Assembly (NCBI GenBank): GCA_002794775.1
Contig: NBAY01000008.1
Coordinates: forward strand, 496,001 to 560,000
Length of the DNA: 64,000 bases
DNA from: Porodaedalea pini
Lineage: Eukaryota > Basidiomycota > Agaricomycetes > Hymenochaetales > Hymenochaetaceae
Direction of reading: 5' to 3'
The notes under the pieces were generated by a model. It did no database searches and was not told the DNA's origin. It was given only the letters and a program-made list of their open reading frames with translations. Position 1 is the first letter of the stretch, and each line of letters opens with the position of its first letter. Shown piece by piece: positions 34,001 through 45,726 of the stretch. Both the position numbers and the translations under genes were made by a program.

Positions 34001-37000
34001 ATGGACTTCGATGACGCCTCCGACCTCCTTGGTAACAATGAGATGCCCGTTCGCCAACAGCAATGGAGCCTCCTCAGTTTTTCTTTTTACTTCGTCTTTT
34101 GGAGCTTGGTTGCGATCGTCCTTTTTGTCGCCTATCACAATGGGCGTAGCTGGCTCAGGAGCTGGCGCGAATACAACTACAGGAAGTGAGTTCGCGTTGT
34201 TCTTTTTTTTAATTTGTCCCAGGCAGAGATCTGATCGCGTTTGCATCAGGTCGGTGCGTCGGAAGTATGGTATCCCGGATAGTAGCAACGAGCCTTTCAA
34301 TGTCGCGTACGCTAAGGCAGAGCAGCGGCGGAAAGAAATGGCTCAGCGAATGGCTCAGCAACAGGCTACGTCCCAGGCATCGACTAGGTCTGCTGCGGAA
34401 GACGTGTCGTCTGGAAGGCAAGAAGGAGCGGGTCCTTCGATGCCGCGTCGTCGCATTGTTCCGGCAGCGTGTAAGCGTGTCGTCTTTCTTCATCTCTACA
34501 CGAAACTTACTTTTCTTGCATAGTTGGTACGGGTAACGTCGAGCAGTCGGACGGTAGCTTAAACTCGAGTTCTCGGTAAGTAATTTACTATTTCAATGAG
34601 CTGAACCGCGTTTGACCGATCTCCAACAGGTCATTTGCAGCACCGCAGAACGCAGCATCCAAGCCACCTTACAACGGCATGCACTCGCAGATGCCTAGCC
34701 AATCTCACACTACCCCTAAGACAAGGCCCGAGGTAGTCGCGCATGACTACGCTACAACTCCGTCACAGCGCAAACGGTCTCTCGAAAAGGATGATGTTGA
34801 TGAGTCAAGCAAGAAACCTCGTAACGATCCTTCCAAACGCGCCGATTTCAATACTCAGGATTCATCAATGGATGTGGTCGATGATGAAATCCGCAATGCT
34901 TCTTCTCCAAAGCCCTCTCGTGGCGCCAAGCGACAGGCGGGGTCCGATGAGGAAATCGCAAACGCTGGGTTGCTTGGAAAGAAGGCTGGTAAGAGGGCCC
35001 GTAGGCAGTCAAAGAAACTGCAAGATGTCTTTAATGGCGACGAAAATGATGAACTGATGGACCTTGACCACATTTCGAGAGGCAAGAAGAGAGACAGAAC
35101 TGAAGCTGGCTCTTCGTTTGGAGGCGATGACGATTCTCCTGCCGGCGGCCGTGGGCGAAAGAACAGACGTCAGAAGCGCAAGTCCAATGCGTCTATGGAT
35201 ATAGAGGCCGCCGTTCAAGCCCGGGGAACAAAACGTGGTTTCGAAGTCGAGTCGACGCTGGGTAGCGACGATGAAGATGGTAGCATTAGTCACTCTAGGT
35301 TGTCCAGGAAGCGCGGAAAGCGTATGGGTAACGATCAACATGATATATCGGACGTTTCGATGGACGATTCAGTGCTAGACCCTTCGCGCGCGGGTCATAA
35401 GATTGGCGAAGAATGGCACGCTAACGGCGAGACGTTTAAAATCGGTCCTGACGGGCGTAGGCTACGACAGGTTCTACTCAGGAAACGGAGGTCTCGCTTC
35501 AGCATGGTGAGTTCTACGGTTGTGGTTTTCTTACTATCATTGACTTCTGTCCTAGCCGGAGGATTCGCAACATCCTGACACTCAGGCTCACTTGGAAATC
35601 CTGATTGAAACTTGGTTGAATGATGATGACTTTAAAGCAGCCGAAGAGCGTGGCGATGTCTTTATTCCGGATAAAGAGGCTAGGGCGCGTTGAAAATCTT
35701 TGACTATTTGGCAATATGTACTAACACAGATTATAGGAATTGATTTCATCTTCGAAGGCAGGGAAGCAGCTTCTGTGGTCCACTCCACAAAAGGGTGCGA
35801 CCTCACCAAAGAAGGCGTTCAGAAACTCGATCGTTGCTAACGTCGGAGTGAACGGCAATCCCTTTGAACGCCCATCGCTAGGTGGCTATAGCAAACGCGT
35901 CTCCATCGGTGCAGACTCTTCCCTTCCATCTCCAACAGCCTCACCGGTGATCCGCCAGTCTAAATCCTACTCGAAGTGGGAAAAGCAAGATCTCGAGGCG
36001 GAAGCGATGGCGAAGTTGCGCAAGAAACTTGAGGAGGAAAAAAAGGAGGCGACGCCTATTTCCAAGAAGGTGTCTTTCCAGATACCATCTCTAGGATCGG
36101 AATCATCCAGCTCCGCGCCAGTGATCGCCAGCAGCTCGTCGGCGCCCGCTACGTTGCCCACTTCGTCCATGCCTAGCAAGACAGATGCGCCTGCTTCAAT
36201 GCCGTCAGCGAACAATCTCTTTGCTCTTCCGTCAGGTAATAGGGATGCTGCTAAGGCACCCCCGCCATCTACCAGTACGACGGCTGCAAGTGAACCGAGC
36301 CTGAACAAGCCGCCCACGATAACATTCACTCCGCCTCAGCCTTCGAAAGATCCAGCATCAGCACCTGCAACGAAAACGACATTCGTAAATGCTCCATTTA
36401 GCTCTCAGCCCATGTCCACCTCGTCGGAGAACAATCGACCATCGATGATTGGATCAAAACAGGACGATCAAGCTGCGGGCCCGTCTGTTGCTACCCCTTC
36501 GATGCCGAACTCTTTCGGGCCAAAGACGCAGGATATCGCGGCCGCAAGCAGTACAACGACCAATGCGTTTACTAAGCCTGTCGTTCCTTCGAACACATCT
36601 CCGCCAGTACTAAATGGAACGAGCGGTGGTGCTTCTGGGTTTTCCTTCGGCAACAAGGACGTTGCGCAAGGTGAAAAGTCTCCAGCGGTTTCAACACCGC
36701 TTAGTTTCGGTTTGTTTGGTAAATCGCCAGGAAAGGCATTCTCATCTGCGACATCGCCCTTTAGCGCTCCAGCGAAGGAGACTCATAATGCGAATGTCTC
36801 TAACGCTTTCGGTCGCGTGAATGGGTCTGCTGCTGGAGGTGCTGAACCGTCGGCTCCAGCTACAACATTGGGCAGCTCTGGTGCAGCGGCGCGGGCATCA
36901 CCTTTTTCGTTTGGTGCACCCTCCAATCAAGCGTCAGGTCCATCGAGCGCACCTGCTGAGCAGCCTACCTCCGGGAGTGGACCTGCAGCACCGAAATTTA

Positions 37001-37872
37001 ACTTCGGCTTTGGTTCAAAGCCTGCTGCTTCGTCCTTGCCAAGTCAAGCACCGGCTTCTTCGTCCGCACCTAAATCGGCCTCTTCGTCGTCGCCGTTTTC
37101 GTTCGGCTCGGCTCCTGCTGCTCAAAATTTGTCATCTGTCAGCGCGCCGACTCCCGCTGCAAGCTCTACCACTTCGGCACCGAGATTTTCGTTTGGTACA
37201 TCTACTGCTCTATCATCGTCATCGGCGGCGCCGGCAGCAGCGAGCAACGCATTTGGTGGCAACACCGGAACAACAATGGACACGACATCGACAGCTGGTA
37301 CACCCGCAGCGACTGGTTTCTCGTTTAATTTCGGTGGATCGAAGCCTGCGACATCGTCTTCCACGCCGTCAGCATTTGGCAACCCATCTTCTAGTTCATC
37401 TTCCTTCGGCTCCACTACGAAGACCTTGGCACCGTCGCCTTCGCCGTTCGGTAATGCACCTTCAACGTTTAACAGTGCACCTAACGCTGCAATGTCATCT
37501 CCCTCACCGTTTGCCGCACCGACACAGCCGGCAGGCGAAGCGCCAAAGCCACTGTTTGGCTTCGGCTCGAATGGCACGACTAGTAGCACTTCAGCCGCAG
37601 CGGAGAAGCAGGACAATAAGCCTGGGTTTTCGTTCAACTTTGGCGCTGCCCCCGCTACGTCGACGCCGACGTTTGGGACTACTCCATCGCAAAGCGGTGC
37701 GAGCACAGCCAATGCCTTCGGAAACGCAGCAGGTAGTGCGACACCGACGTTCTCCTTTGGTGCGAAGCCTGCATTCGGCACGCCAGCTGGCAACACCAAC
37801 AGCAGCAACACACCCAGTACGAACGTCTTTGGGTCCACCAGTGGAACATCTGCATTTGGAGGGCAGAAGTAA
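34001..37872 (+). CDS. FG-repeat nucleoporin with an N-terminal transmembrane segment (POM121-like layout)
   Basis: ATG 34001 opens MDFDDASDLLG..., then one hydrophobic helix (LLSFSFYFVFWSLVAIVLFV, about residues 24-43) followed by a basic stretch (RSWLRSWREYNYRK). The AA|GTGAGT...CAG|G splice keeps frame into SVRRKYGIPDSSNEPFN, then FGTGNVEQS. A long Lys/Arg-rich region follows (KKPRNDPSKR, GKKAGKRARRQSKK, RKNRRQKRK), with likely nuclear-localisation signals, then HLEILIETWL. The last 500 or so residues carry FG motifs: FSFG, LFGK, FNFGFG, AFG, TFG, FSFNFG. The gene ends AFGGQK at 37872. It belongs in the nuclear pore channel. The intron near 35690-35735 lacks a normal GT donor in the required phase; GC-AG or a sequence error are options. 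Confidence 0.82.
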
Positions 37873-38908
37873 TTCAAACTTTCATCGTGTAAAATTTGGG
37901 TCGGAGCATGAGAGAAGTTCTGAACGTTAGGTTCATGATTATTAACTCTTGCGATACAGAGCTCGCTTCTCGTCCTTTTCTCTGTGTAACATCGTCGTAT
38001 TGCGCACTTCACATTTTTATTATAGTCTGTACAGTAGTCAGTAAGCACCCCAAAACGCCATCTCTGTACGCGCATCGCGACTCCATCTGCATTCGTCCTC
38101 CTTTTCTTTTCTTTCTTTTTTTTTTTCTGACTTTCTGACTTTTTGCAATCATACTTTTTGACGCTGCATCTGCTCATCACATTCTTGTGCTTGAAGGACC
38201 TGAGTAAATGAGTTTCGATGCAATAGCTAATTGAGTACTACTGATTGATGTCACTTTTTTGAATGAAGTTTCTGCCTGTCGTACATGGGCACAGAATATA
38301 AACGGCAGCAAGCTTCGCTCGGGATTCAGGGAGAGATTGCACTGAGATTCACGACTACGGATATTCCTTTAGGGATGCTCTCGTTCCACACTACTGTTCG
38401 CTATGGTATACGATCAACCAACGTTTCTCCAGAAAAAAAGGCCAAGGAAAGCTTCACACGATCCCCCCCCCTCTGTCTTACTCGCTGCTTTCCTTCTACC
38501 GTACGGACGAACCAAACCATTCGACAAGATCTTTCCTGAGCAGGATGTAATGAATCTGCTTCCTTTTCCTTCGGAGCATAGGAGCTTCATTCATAGTTGA
38601 CTACTGCGTATTAAAATCTTTACAATACCAGATTCTCTTGGCAATCGATTCGGGCATCCCAAGTATTGCATGGTGGAGAACAAGACTGCGAAGGGTATTG
38701 AGATACTCGGAGCTCGTCCTCGTGCGATTTAGACTCCGTCATGTACAGGATTGGAAGAGAGCGGGATGCTTCCGAGTCGGGGCCTGCGTGTGAAGGGCCT
38801 TTGCAGTGAAGTTCACATTTTGGACTGAGAATCTGTAGGTGTTGAAGTCAAGTACTTTTGTAACTAGGAGGAGAAAATCTATGTCAACGCTGACCGTATT
38901 GTTCTAGA
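37873..38908. other. 1-kb convergent intergenic region
   Basis: 3' flanks of the nucleoporin and of the minus-strand gene. A T-rich tract lies at 38101-38128. No gene recognised. Confidence 0.4.
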
Positions 38909-41040
38909 TTAACACAAACCAAGGGCAATCTCTTCAGCCGGTCCCATCCGCCGTAGTAATGGGACTCTGTTGGCATCAAAATGCGCAGCTCGAGGAATAT
39001 CTATCAACCTCCATACACGATGCCAGGCAACATCAGCATCGGTAAAGCCATACACTTGTGCCTGATTCAAGTCCAGCCTCCACCTTTATCTTATTGTTAG
39101 ACATTGTTGTGGGCATGCATACAAACTCACATGGCAGGAAAATCCTGAATTCTCTCAGAATTTTCGCCAGTCGAATAATTCCACAGTCCTAATTGATTCG
39201 CAGTGGTCACATTCCCGCAATATTCATCACCTGCATTTCCATATTTCTGAATTGAAAACTCTTCTTCCAGTCCGGAGACAAGAATGCCATAGTCTCCGGC
39301 TTCAACTTTTGACCCATAGTCAATATATGTAGAGAGTATCAGTTGTTCTGGGTTCGCAGATACTCTTTCGGCTTTGAAGAGGACCTAGCTGTGCTTGCAT
39401 CATACTAGTAAGCAAGACTAGAAGCGACATTCACAACTGTCCTCTTCCGACTCGTGGTTATGTTCGAAATCCCGAGAGCGTAATCTGATGCTTTCAGCCT
39501 CGTGAAGTAATATCCCAATTTCATAAAAATTTTACCAGAAAGCTAAAAAGTCCGGAGAGTACTCACCGTTTTGGAACACGACATAAGAGGTGTAGAATAG
39601 CTCTCTTGGAGATGCCTTGTAGCTGAAGAAGAGTTGGATGCCTTACATAGGTTCTGAGTTTCCAATCTGCTTGGGAATGTGCATCGCGCTTTCTTCAACC
39701 TGTGCAAATGTTTGACTTCGATAAGCCAGACCTGAAAAGAATGAGTAAATGCTGAAGTCCGACTACAATCCTCGGTGTACCTTTTGTTGGCGTTCGTCGT
39801 CACCATCAAAGGTCTTGATTAGCTCCCTTTCGCCCTTGACAAGAGCATGGCTGAGATCGGAGAACATGGCAGCCGAACTTCGCATCGGATCATCATGGGG
39901 TATGAGTTGTATATCGCTGATTCGAAGTTCACCATACTTATAACGCACAAATCGATTTAAGCCCATGATTGATCGATGGCTTTCTTGCTCACCAATTTTT
40001 TTAGGCTGTCCAGAAATTCGGCGTCAGGGTTTCGTACGTGTGTATGGCGCATCGGCAAAGCTCGTACTGGCAAGACTTGGTCTATTAACATGCCAGTACG
40101 TTCTTGATCGCTGCCATTGAGAGTCGTGCGTGTAGCTACCGTTATACCCAAAAGCAAACTGAGCTATTGACAAATAGTTAGCAGAGGGGCCTCGATAACG
40201 AAGGGGATTTTCGCATACATTCCATTTTTCGATTGCCATATTAAGGGCAACCGAGTGAGCTGCAAGGTCACCCTTTGTTTTGTCCCTGCTCACGACCCGA
40301 CTTGCAAAGCCCTTCCTTTTTAGGCTGGTTTCAGATCTTCGTGAAATTTCAACAAGACATTGTGAAGTCATGAGCAACGCGGAAGGACATCGCATAGATA
40401 GCATTCGCTTTTACCTTTCAAATTCCTGCATTTTTTTGCTCAGGTTCAGGGGTATGATTGCGCTGCTTTCGTAAAGGTGCTCTCGAATGAGAAGCAGGAA
40501 GTCCACAACTCACTTGAACAGCTTCATACGTGCTTCATCGTTTTCGGTGACCTCCTGGGGCATTCAAGTTGCTCAGTATAACTACCGTTCGGCTTGTAAT
40601 TCAGAAGAGGCGCACCTTAATAACTTTCAGTATCTTAAGTACTATATCGGCGGCGGATTTTGTCGGTGTAAATTTACAAGTTCAGATACAGATTTGGTCA
40701 GCCTGACGACCGCACTTACAGAGCTGATCAAAGTAGTCCGAGAGACGCATCGTCGAAAGATTCTCTTGAACACCATGTGATATCAAGTGCAGCTCGAATT
40801 TAGAGTCAAACGATACGTCAGAAGGCAGAGTAAGATGGGGGTCGTAGTCTCAGGAGGAGGGAAGTGCAGCTGCGTTGATCGAGGTTTTTACCAAAATTCG
40901 TAACCTTCGATTTCTATGTGCACAGCAAAGATACGTATCAGCTCATACGAGAGAATCAGGAAGGCTGAGTACGTTATGTCTACTCACAATTTCTCAGGAA
41001 TCGCGCAACGAAAGATTTCTTCAATGGCATGCAGTGCTAC
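38909..41040 (-). CDS. Unrecognised multi-exon protein (5' end unresolved)
   Basis: I do not recognise this protein. Reading the minus strand, coding-like exons with good splice sites appear in order: VALHAIEEIFRCAIPEKL (40988-41040), YDPHLTLPSDVSFDSKFELH, EVTENDEARMKLFK, EHLYESSAIIPLNLSKKMQEF, GDLAAHSVALNMAIEKWN, RTTLNGSDQERTGMLIDQ, RHTHVRNPDAEFLDSLKKL, RFVRYKYGELRISDIQLIP, SSAAMFSDLSHALVKGEREL, VWLIEVKHLHRLKKARCTF, VLFKAERVSANPEQLILSTY, EEEFSIQKYGNAGDEYCGNV and WRLDLNQAQVYGFTDADVAW. It stops at 38909-38911. Acidic, aromatic-rich, no membrane segment and no motif I can name. Some exon phases could not be closed, so a degenerate gene is possible. The start may lie upstream of 41040. Confidence 0.5.
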
Positions 41041-41333
41041 CTGTGATGACAACCGTCAGCAGGCAAAGGCCAGTCTCGAATAAAAGAGAGTGTGGCACAT
41101 CCAGGGAAACGACATGGTCTATGCATCAGTCCAAGATACGACATGCGGTACATCTGTTCTGGAAGCACCGGACCCTGGAGAGGTTAGATGCAGGAGAACA
41201 CAAAACATCTTATCTTTGCTTTCCATGTACTCCTGGATCTTTCCTTGTCTTCTTCAGAATGATGGTACGATTTGACCGAGCAGAAAGCAACGGAACAAGG
41301 CACTGCTAGAGCTACGTTCCGGACAAACGTGTC

Positions 41334-41546
41334 TTGCTGCATAGCAGACAATTGCAAGCGGACTGGAAGTGGGTATTGAAGCATCCAGGACACCAGAAAC
41401 CAGAGCACCTCAATCTCGAGGACTTGCAGGAGATATTTGAAACAATGCTAATTCGATTGACTGTGATAGACGGGGCGTTGTCAATGCTGCACGAACAAAC
41501 AATGAAAGAGGTCCAATCACGAAAGTGTCAACATCGAAGCCTGTAA
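41334..41546 (+). other. Possible coding exon, amphipathic helix-like
   Basis: A 70-residue frame with HLNLEDLQEIFETMLIRLTV and IDGALSMLHEQTMKEVQ, which reads like a real helical protein. No start-side exons could be joined with confidence, and the opposite strand also looks partly coding. Identity unknown. Confidence 0.2.
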
Positions 41547-41733
41547 CTGCATGCAGATAGGTTGTGTGTCTTTGTGCGCATGTACATAGTAGAGAATGTT
41601 GACCGATTAAGAATGATTGAGTGGAAAATGCGTATTACAAACCAATATGCCTGAGAGATGCATCAACGAGACCGATGTAAGGAGAATATAAAATCCAAGA
41701 AAAGGTAGCAGAAATAGTAGAGAATGAATCGAC

Positions 41734-44117
41734 TCAACGCGCTCCACCAGATCCTTTCTTCGCAGGCTGTAAGGGCTTATTGAAGAACACCTTGGGTCCC
41801 ATGCGCGCCATCGTGAACACGAACACGGCAATTACTGCGACGAAGTGCATCCAGAGCCAGAGCTCGACGAACACTGCCATGAGCTTGTCAAATTTGTTCT
41901 TTTTCTGGGACATTGAGTCTTGGCCTTGTCGGCCTGAAGATGCAGGCAGAGAGCGAAGAGGGGTAGAAGAGGGCGTGTGTGCCGAGTCGACGAGCGGCGG
42001 CGAGCCTGTCCGTGTAGTACCATTGGTCTGCCTGCCCTGTGCGAGAAATGGGGAAGGAGAGGACACGCCAAAGACAGCGCTGCTCCTTGCACGTCTGAGC
42101 CGCGGGTACGTGATATGCTCGTCCATAGGGAAGTATTCTTCTCCCTCTCCATTCTGGTGGAGCCGTGACCTGCTTCTTGACAATTTCAAAGTTGGAGCCG
42201 GGGGCTGCAGCGCCGATGGCGAAGGTGCAATAGTAGACTGAGGCGATGCCGCCTCAACGCCCTGCAGAAGCTCCAGGATACTCTTCGAGCGTGTATGTCC
42301 GGGAGCAGGCTGCAAACCATGCGACTGCGATCCCAGCTCGCTTTCAAGCGATGGAATTTGAGTACCGTCTGCTTCCGTGTCCCCCAGCATGCCATCACTC
42401 TCGAAGGATTCGAGTGCAAAGGAAGGTTGTGGATCGGAAGAAAGGTCATGCAAGTATCTGGAGCGGTAGGGAGGCGTGGAAGACAATGTGGGTGAACCGA
42501 GAGACGAGCCTTCTTCGAACAGGCCAAGGACGGTCTTGCGTATCTTAGGGGGCTGATTCCCGGCATGACGACCGACTTGCTCTAATGCTAAATTCTCTGA
42601 AGACGGTAAACTATCCATTGACCTAAATTTCCGCAGTCGGACGCTGTTTCTCGAGGAACCCGAGCCGAGGTCTAGCGACGTCTTCCGGCCGACCGATCTC
42701 AGCCGCAGCGTCTTCTTGGGCGACATCTGCAGCGCACTCGGGTCATTATCGCGCATTTCAGCCGCAAGGTCTTCGTCGTCGTCGTCGACAATCTCGAACT
42801 CAACGTCAAGATCACCGTCTACCTCTTCGCTAATGAACTCGCACAGGCGACGCACGCTCTCGCTCTCGGTCTGCGCAACGCGTAGCCGCATACTCGCCTC
42901 ATGGTGGTTTGCGGCAAGCTGTGTATTCGTCTCTTCTAGCTCCCGAATCTTGAGTAGCAGCTGCGAAACAAGCGCTTGCTCACGCGAGTTTGGCCCGATC
43001 GTGGAAGTGACAGACGAGGGAATCGGAGTCAGAGGTGAGTCGATTCGAGCTGCTTTCGGGCTTCTATCGACATTAAAAGGTTCGTTGACAGATGTCTCGA
43101 GGGACAGAGATGGAGTAGACAAGTTTCGGGAGACCCATTTCGAAGTGAATGGCAGTCCTGGTGTGAGGTTGCTCGGCGCGAAGTCCTTCGGCTCTTCAAG
43201 TTTCTCGCCTTGCTCCCATGGACGCGTCTTCGCCTTAAGTTTGCGTACCTTTGCCTCACGGCTCAATCTCTTGTACATCTTGACAACCTGTGAGTCAAGT
43301 CCGGCTGGTAATCCAGCAAGTCCTTCCTGCGGTGCAGAGTGTAATGTCTCCTCTAGGCGCTCACTCTCCGCGCGCGTTCGTTCCAGTTCGTCTCGCAAGT
43401 TTTCAATCTCGGCTTCTAGCCCCCGGAGACGACGTTTTCCAGCCTGCTCTGCGTGTGAGGCCTCCGCCTCTAGGTCTGTCAGCTTCGCAAGGAGTTCGGC
43501 GTTCTGGTCCGCCAGCGCAGCGAGTTCGGCGGGCGTGCTCGAGACGCGCCTCGTGTGGCCCGCTCGACGACGAACCGGCCCCGACTTTGGTGACCACATG
43601 AGAGATCGGGAGGATCCCCGGCTATGCGAAGGAGAGACGAGAAGACCGGAACCAATAGGGGGAGAGAGGAGGGGAGAAGACGGTTGTGAAGACGGTAGGC
43701 GAGCGATGAGTGCATCGTTCCGCGTCTTCAACGCTGCGTTGTTTTCGGCGAGTGTCTTGCATGTTTCGGACGTCATGTCCAATTCTTTTTTGAATATTAT
43801 GTTAATATATAAAGTATGCCACTCGAAACAATGAACCAAATACCTTGTTCGCGCTCTTTAATAATAGTACTCGCCCGCCTCAGGAGCTCCTCGAGCTCCT
43901 CTTTTGACCTCTCCTGGACCTGTTCCTCGCACGGCTCATCGGGACGGATGAGCTGCGAGGTGGCGGGGATGGGCGAGCCCAGGAGTGTAGGCAACGCGTC
44001 GACTGCGAAAGGGGCGTACGGCGGCGGGGAGCGCCAGTCGCGAGTGTGCGACGACGAGCGGCGGGCTTTGGCGGGTGGCAGCGGCCTCGGCGTCATCGGG
44101 ATGTCCGAGGACAGCAT
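41734..44117 (-). CDS. Coiled-coil protein with a C-terminal membrane anchor, function unknown
   Basis: Two exons. The first (from ATG 44117, MLSSDIPMTPRPLPPAKARR) ends at STIIKEREQ near 43840 and splices into ELDMTSETCKTLAENNAALK. Coiled-coil segments follow: AELAALADQNAELLAKLTDL, RGLEAEIENLRDELERTRAE, and a later one, LLLKIRELEETNTQLAANHH. Between them lie Ser/Pro-rich regions with many SP and SPKK-like sites, and an acidic patch (DDDDEDLAAEM). Near the end a hydrophobic span (LWLWMHFVAVIAVFVFTMAR) is followed by a basic tail (KPLQPAKKGSGGAR). A tail-anchored or single-pass tether at an internal membrane is inferred. I recognise no named family. About 790 residues. Confidence 0.75.
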
Positions 44118-44479
44118 CGTTCTTGATAGTAGTAGATAGAGATAGAGAATGGAAAGACGGTCAGCGACGGCGTGCTTGGGTGCAGCTGGCGGTCACGGTG
44201 CTACGATGATCGACGGAAGTAACTGAGACAGCAGACTTGGACACGCGGCAACAATGCGCGCTCTTCTGCTCTTGCCAATGCCGGTGCTAGTGCCGAGTTT
44301 GAGTGAGTTGCCGATGTGCACGACGCGCCCACACTGCCCGACGATGACCTCACTACCCGACGGCGACATTCGCGACGGGCGAGAAGCGTCGAGAAAGATT
44401 CGCTCCGCGACGTCATTCAAGAGTCGCCTATTTCAGTCAAAGATCCTCTAGACCCTTACTCTGTCTCTACCCAACCACC
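44118..44479. promoter_or_regulatory. Divergent region between the coiled-coil gene and the first Rcf2-like gene
   Basis: 362 bp between divergent starts, no recognisable motif beyond a pyrimidine tract just before the Rcf2-like ATG (CCCTTACTCTGTCTCTACCC). Confidence 0.35.
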
Positions 44480-45308
44480 ATGAAGGTACCTCCCTCGACG
44501 CTCTCCATGATTACGAGTTCTAAGCTATAGTATAGATCTTAACACCCGAGCAAGCTGAGGAGCACCAGCGGGTCGTCATCGCAGGAGGTGCCAAAGGCTT
44601 CTTAGGCGGATTGGGTGTTGCTCTGCCCGTCTCCTACCTGCTACACCGCCGCTGGCCGTACTACCGCAGCCTGCAGCCCTCACTCAAGGCGTTCGGCGTA
44701 ATTCTCGTTGCCGTCCCCGCCTTCGTCATTTTTGCTGAGCGTGCAGGCCTCGCGTACGAGAAAACACGGTGGGACGACATCGGCAAGGCCGAACTCGACA
44801 CCGTCGAGGCGCGCGAGCGCGCACGATGGCAGGCCATGGGTATGAAAGACCGCGTCGCGGACTTTGCGATACGCCACCAGTATAGTCTTATCACTGGAAG
44901 CTGGGCCGCAAGTATGTTGGGCGCGTATGCGTGGGTAGCAAGAGACCCGTTAGTACACTCGTTCATCACCGCTTCATGTTAACTGGCATGAACAATTCTA
45001 TTGCAGTCTGGCCACGCCCTTGATGAAGGTAAGTCATCTTCGAGATTACGTTGTCTACGCTTTGTTAAATTTTTACATCGCAGATCACTCAAACGCGTGT
45101 TTGGGTAAGCACAGCCTGACTATATGCGCTTTCTTACGCTTTCTTACTTCTCTGTGGCCAGGCCCAAGGCATAACATTGGGTATCATCATCTCTGCTGCT
45201 GTGCTCACACATGGGCGGACGAGTAAACATTATGTCGACCACTCCTGGAAAGATATACTTGACCGGGAAGCGGAGGAAGAAGAGAAAGCAAAGGCAAAGA
45301 AAGTGTAA
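44480..45308 (+). CDS. HIG1-domain mitochondrial protein, Rcf2-like, copy 1
   Basis: Respiratory supercomplex factor family of the inner mitochondrial membrane, which helps cytochrome c oxidase assembly and regulation. A two-codon first exon (ATG AAG) splices to ILTPEQAEEHQRVV, then the helix GGAKGFLGGLGVALPVSYLL, RRWPYYRSL, a second helix (FGVILVAVPAFVIFAERAGL), a charged loop, a third helix (YSLITGSWAASMLGAYAWVA) and the HIG1 signature QTRVWAQGITLGIIISAAVL, ending EEEKAKAKKV at 45308. Four spans and about 205 residues match Rcf2 better than the shorter Rcf1. Head-to-tail with a paralogue 418 bp downstream. Confidence 0.82.
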
Positions 45309-45726
45309 TGCATGTTGTTGTTAGATTGCAAGCGTTGTGAGAGTTTTCCAGTGTCCATCTGCAATTATACTTGAGACTCCCGTGACAAATAGAGATCAAC
45401 CAGTCCACATATTTGTATACCGTTAGGTCCGACACGAATGCATTGCGAGAATCGATGTTCCGAGGGCACAGGAACAGGTGTCAGTCAAGAATTTGAGCCG
45501 ACAAGATTATCAAGCCTAGTTGCAGGTCTGCGGGTAAATTCAGTGATTGGTGAACCCGGTGTCAGTGGCCACTGGCTGTGAGGTGAAATAACTTGAAGGA
45601 CCAACCCGGTTGCAGCCGCTTTTGCTGTGGCAGGCTTGCTCACGCTTACCCGAGATGCTCCGCTCGTCAGGTCGTATATTACACAGTCCGGGTCCTCAAC
45701 CTCCAGCACACACCACCACTCAACTA
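45309..45726. other. Spacer between the tandem Rcf2-like genes
   Basis: 418 bp holding the 3' end of copy 1 and the promoter of copy 2. No repeat or motif noticed. Confidence 0.35.

Noticed and set aside
36821..37930. Long Arg/Leu-rich open frame on the plus strand
   Set aside because: It is the shifted frame of the FG nucleoporin repeats, and its composition follows from the Ser/Pro/Ala codons.
37122..38180. Long Val/Ala/Pro-rich open frame on the minus strand
   Set aside because: Antisense shadow of the nucleoporin, with no splice logic or family motif.
39543..39700. Suspected in-frame stop in the unknown gene (frame with NSEPM then TAA)
   Set aside because: The exon phase set by the upstream splice (CAAAAG|GTACAC) selects another frame that is fully open, so there is no clear evidence of a broken gene here.
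42716..43834. 372-residue Ser/Arg-rich frame on the plus strand
   Set aside because: Antisense of the coiled-coil gene, whose strand has the coiled-coil heptads and membrane anchor.
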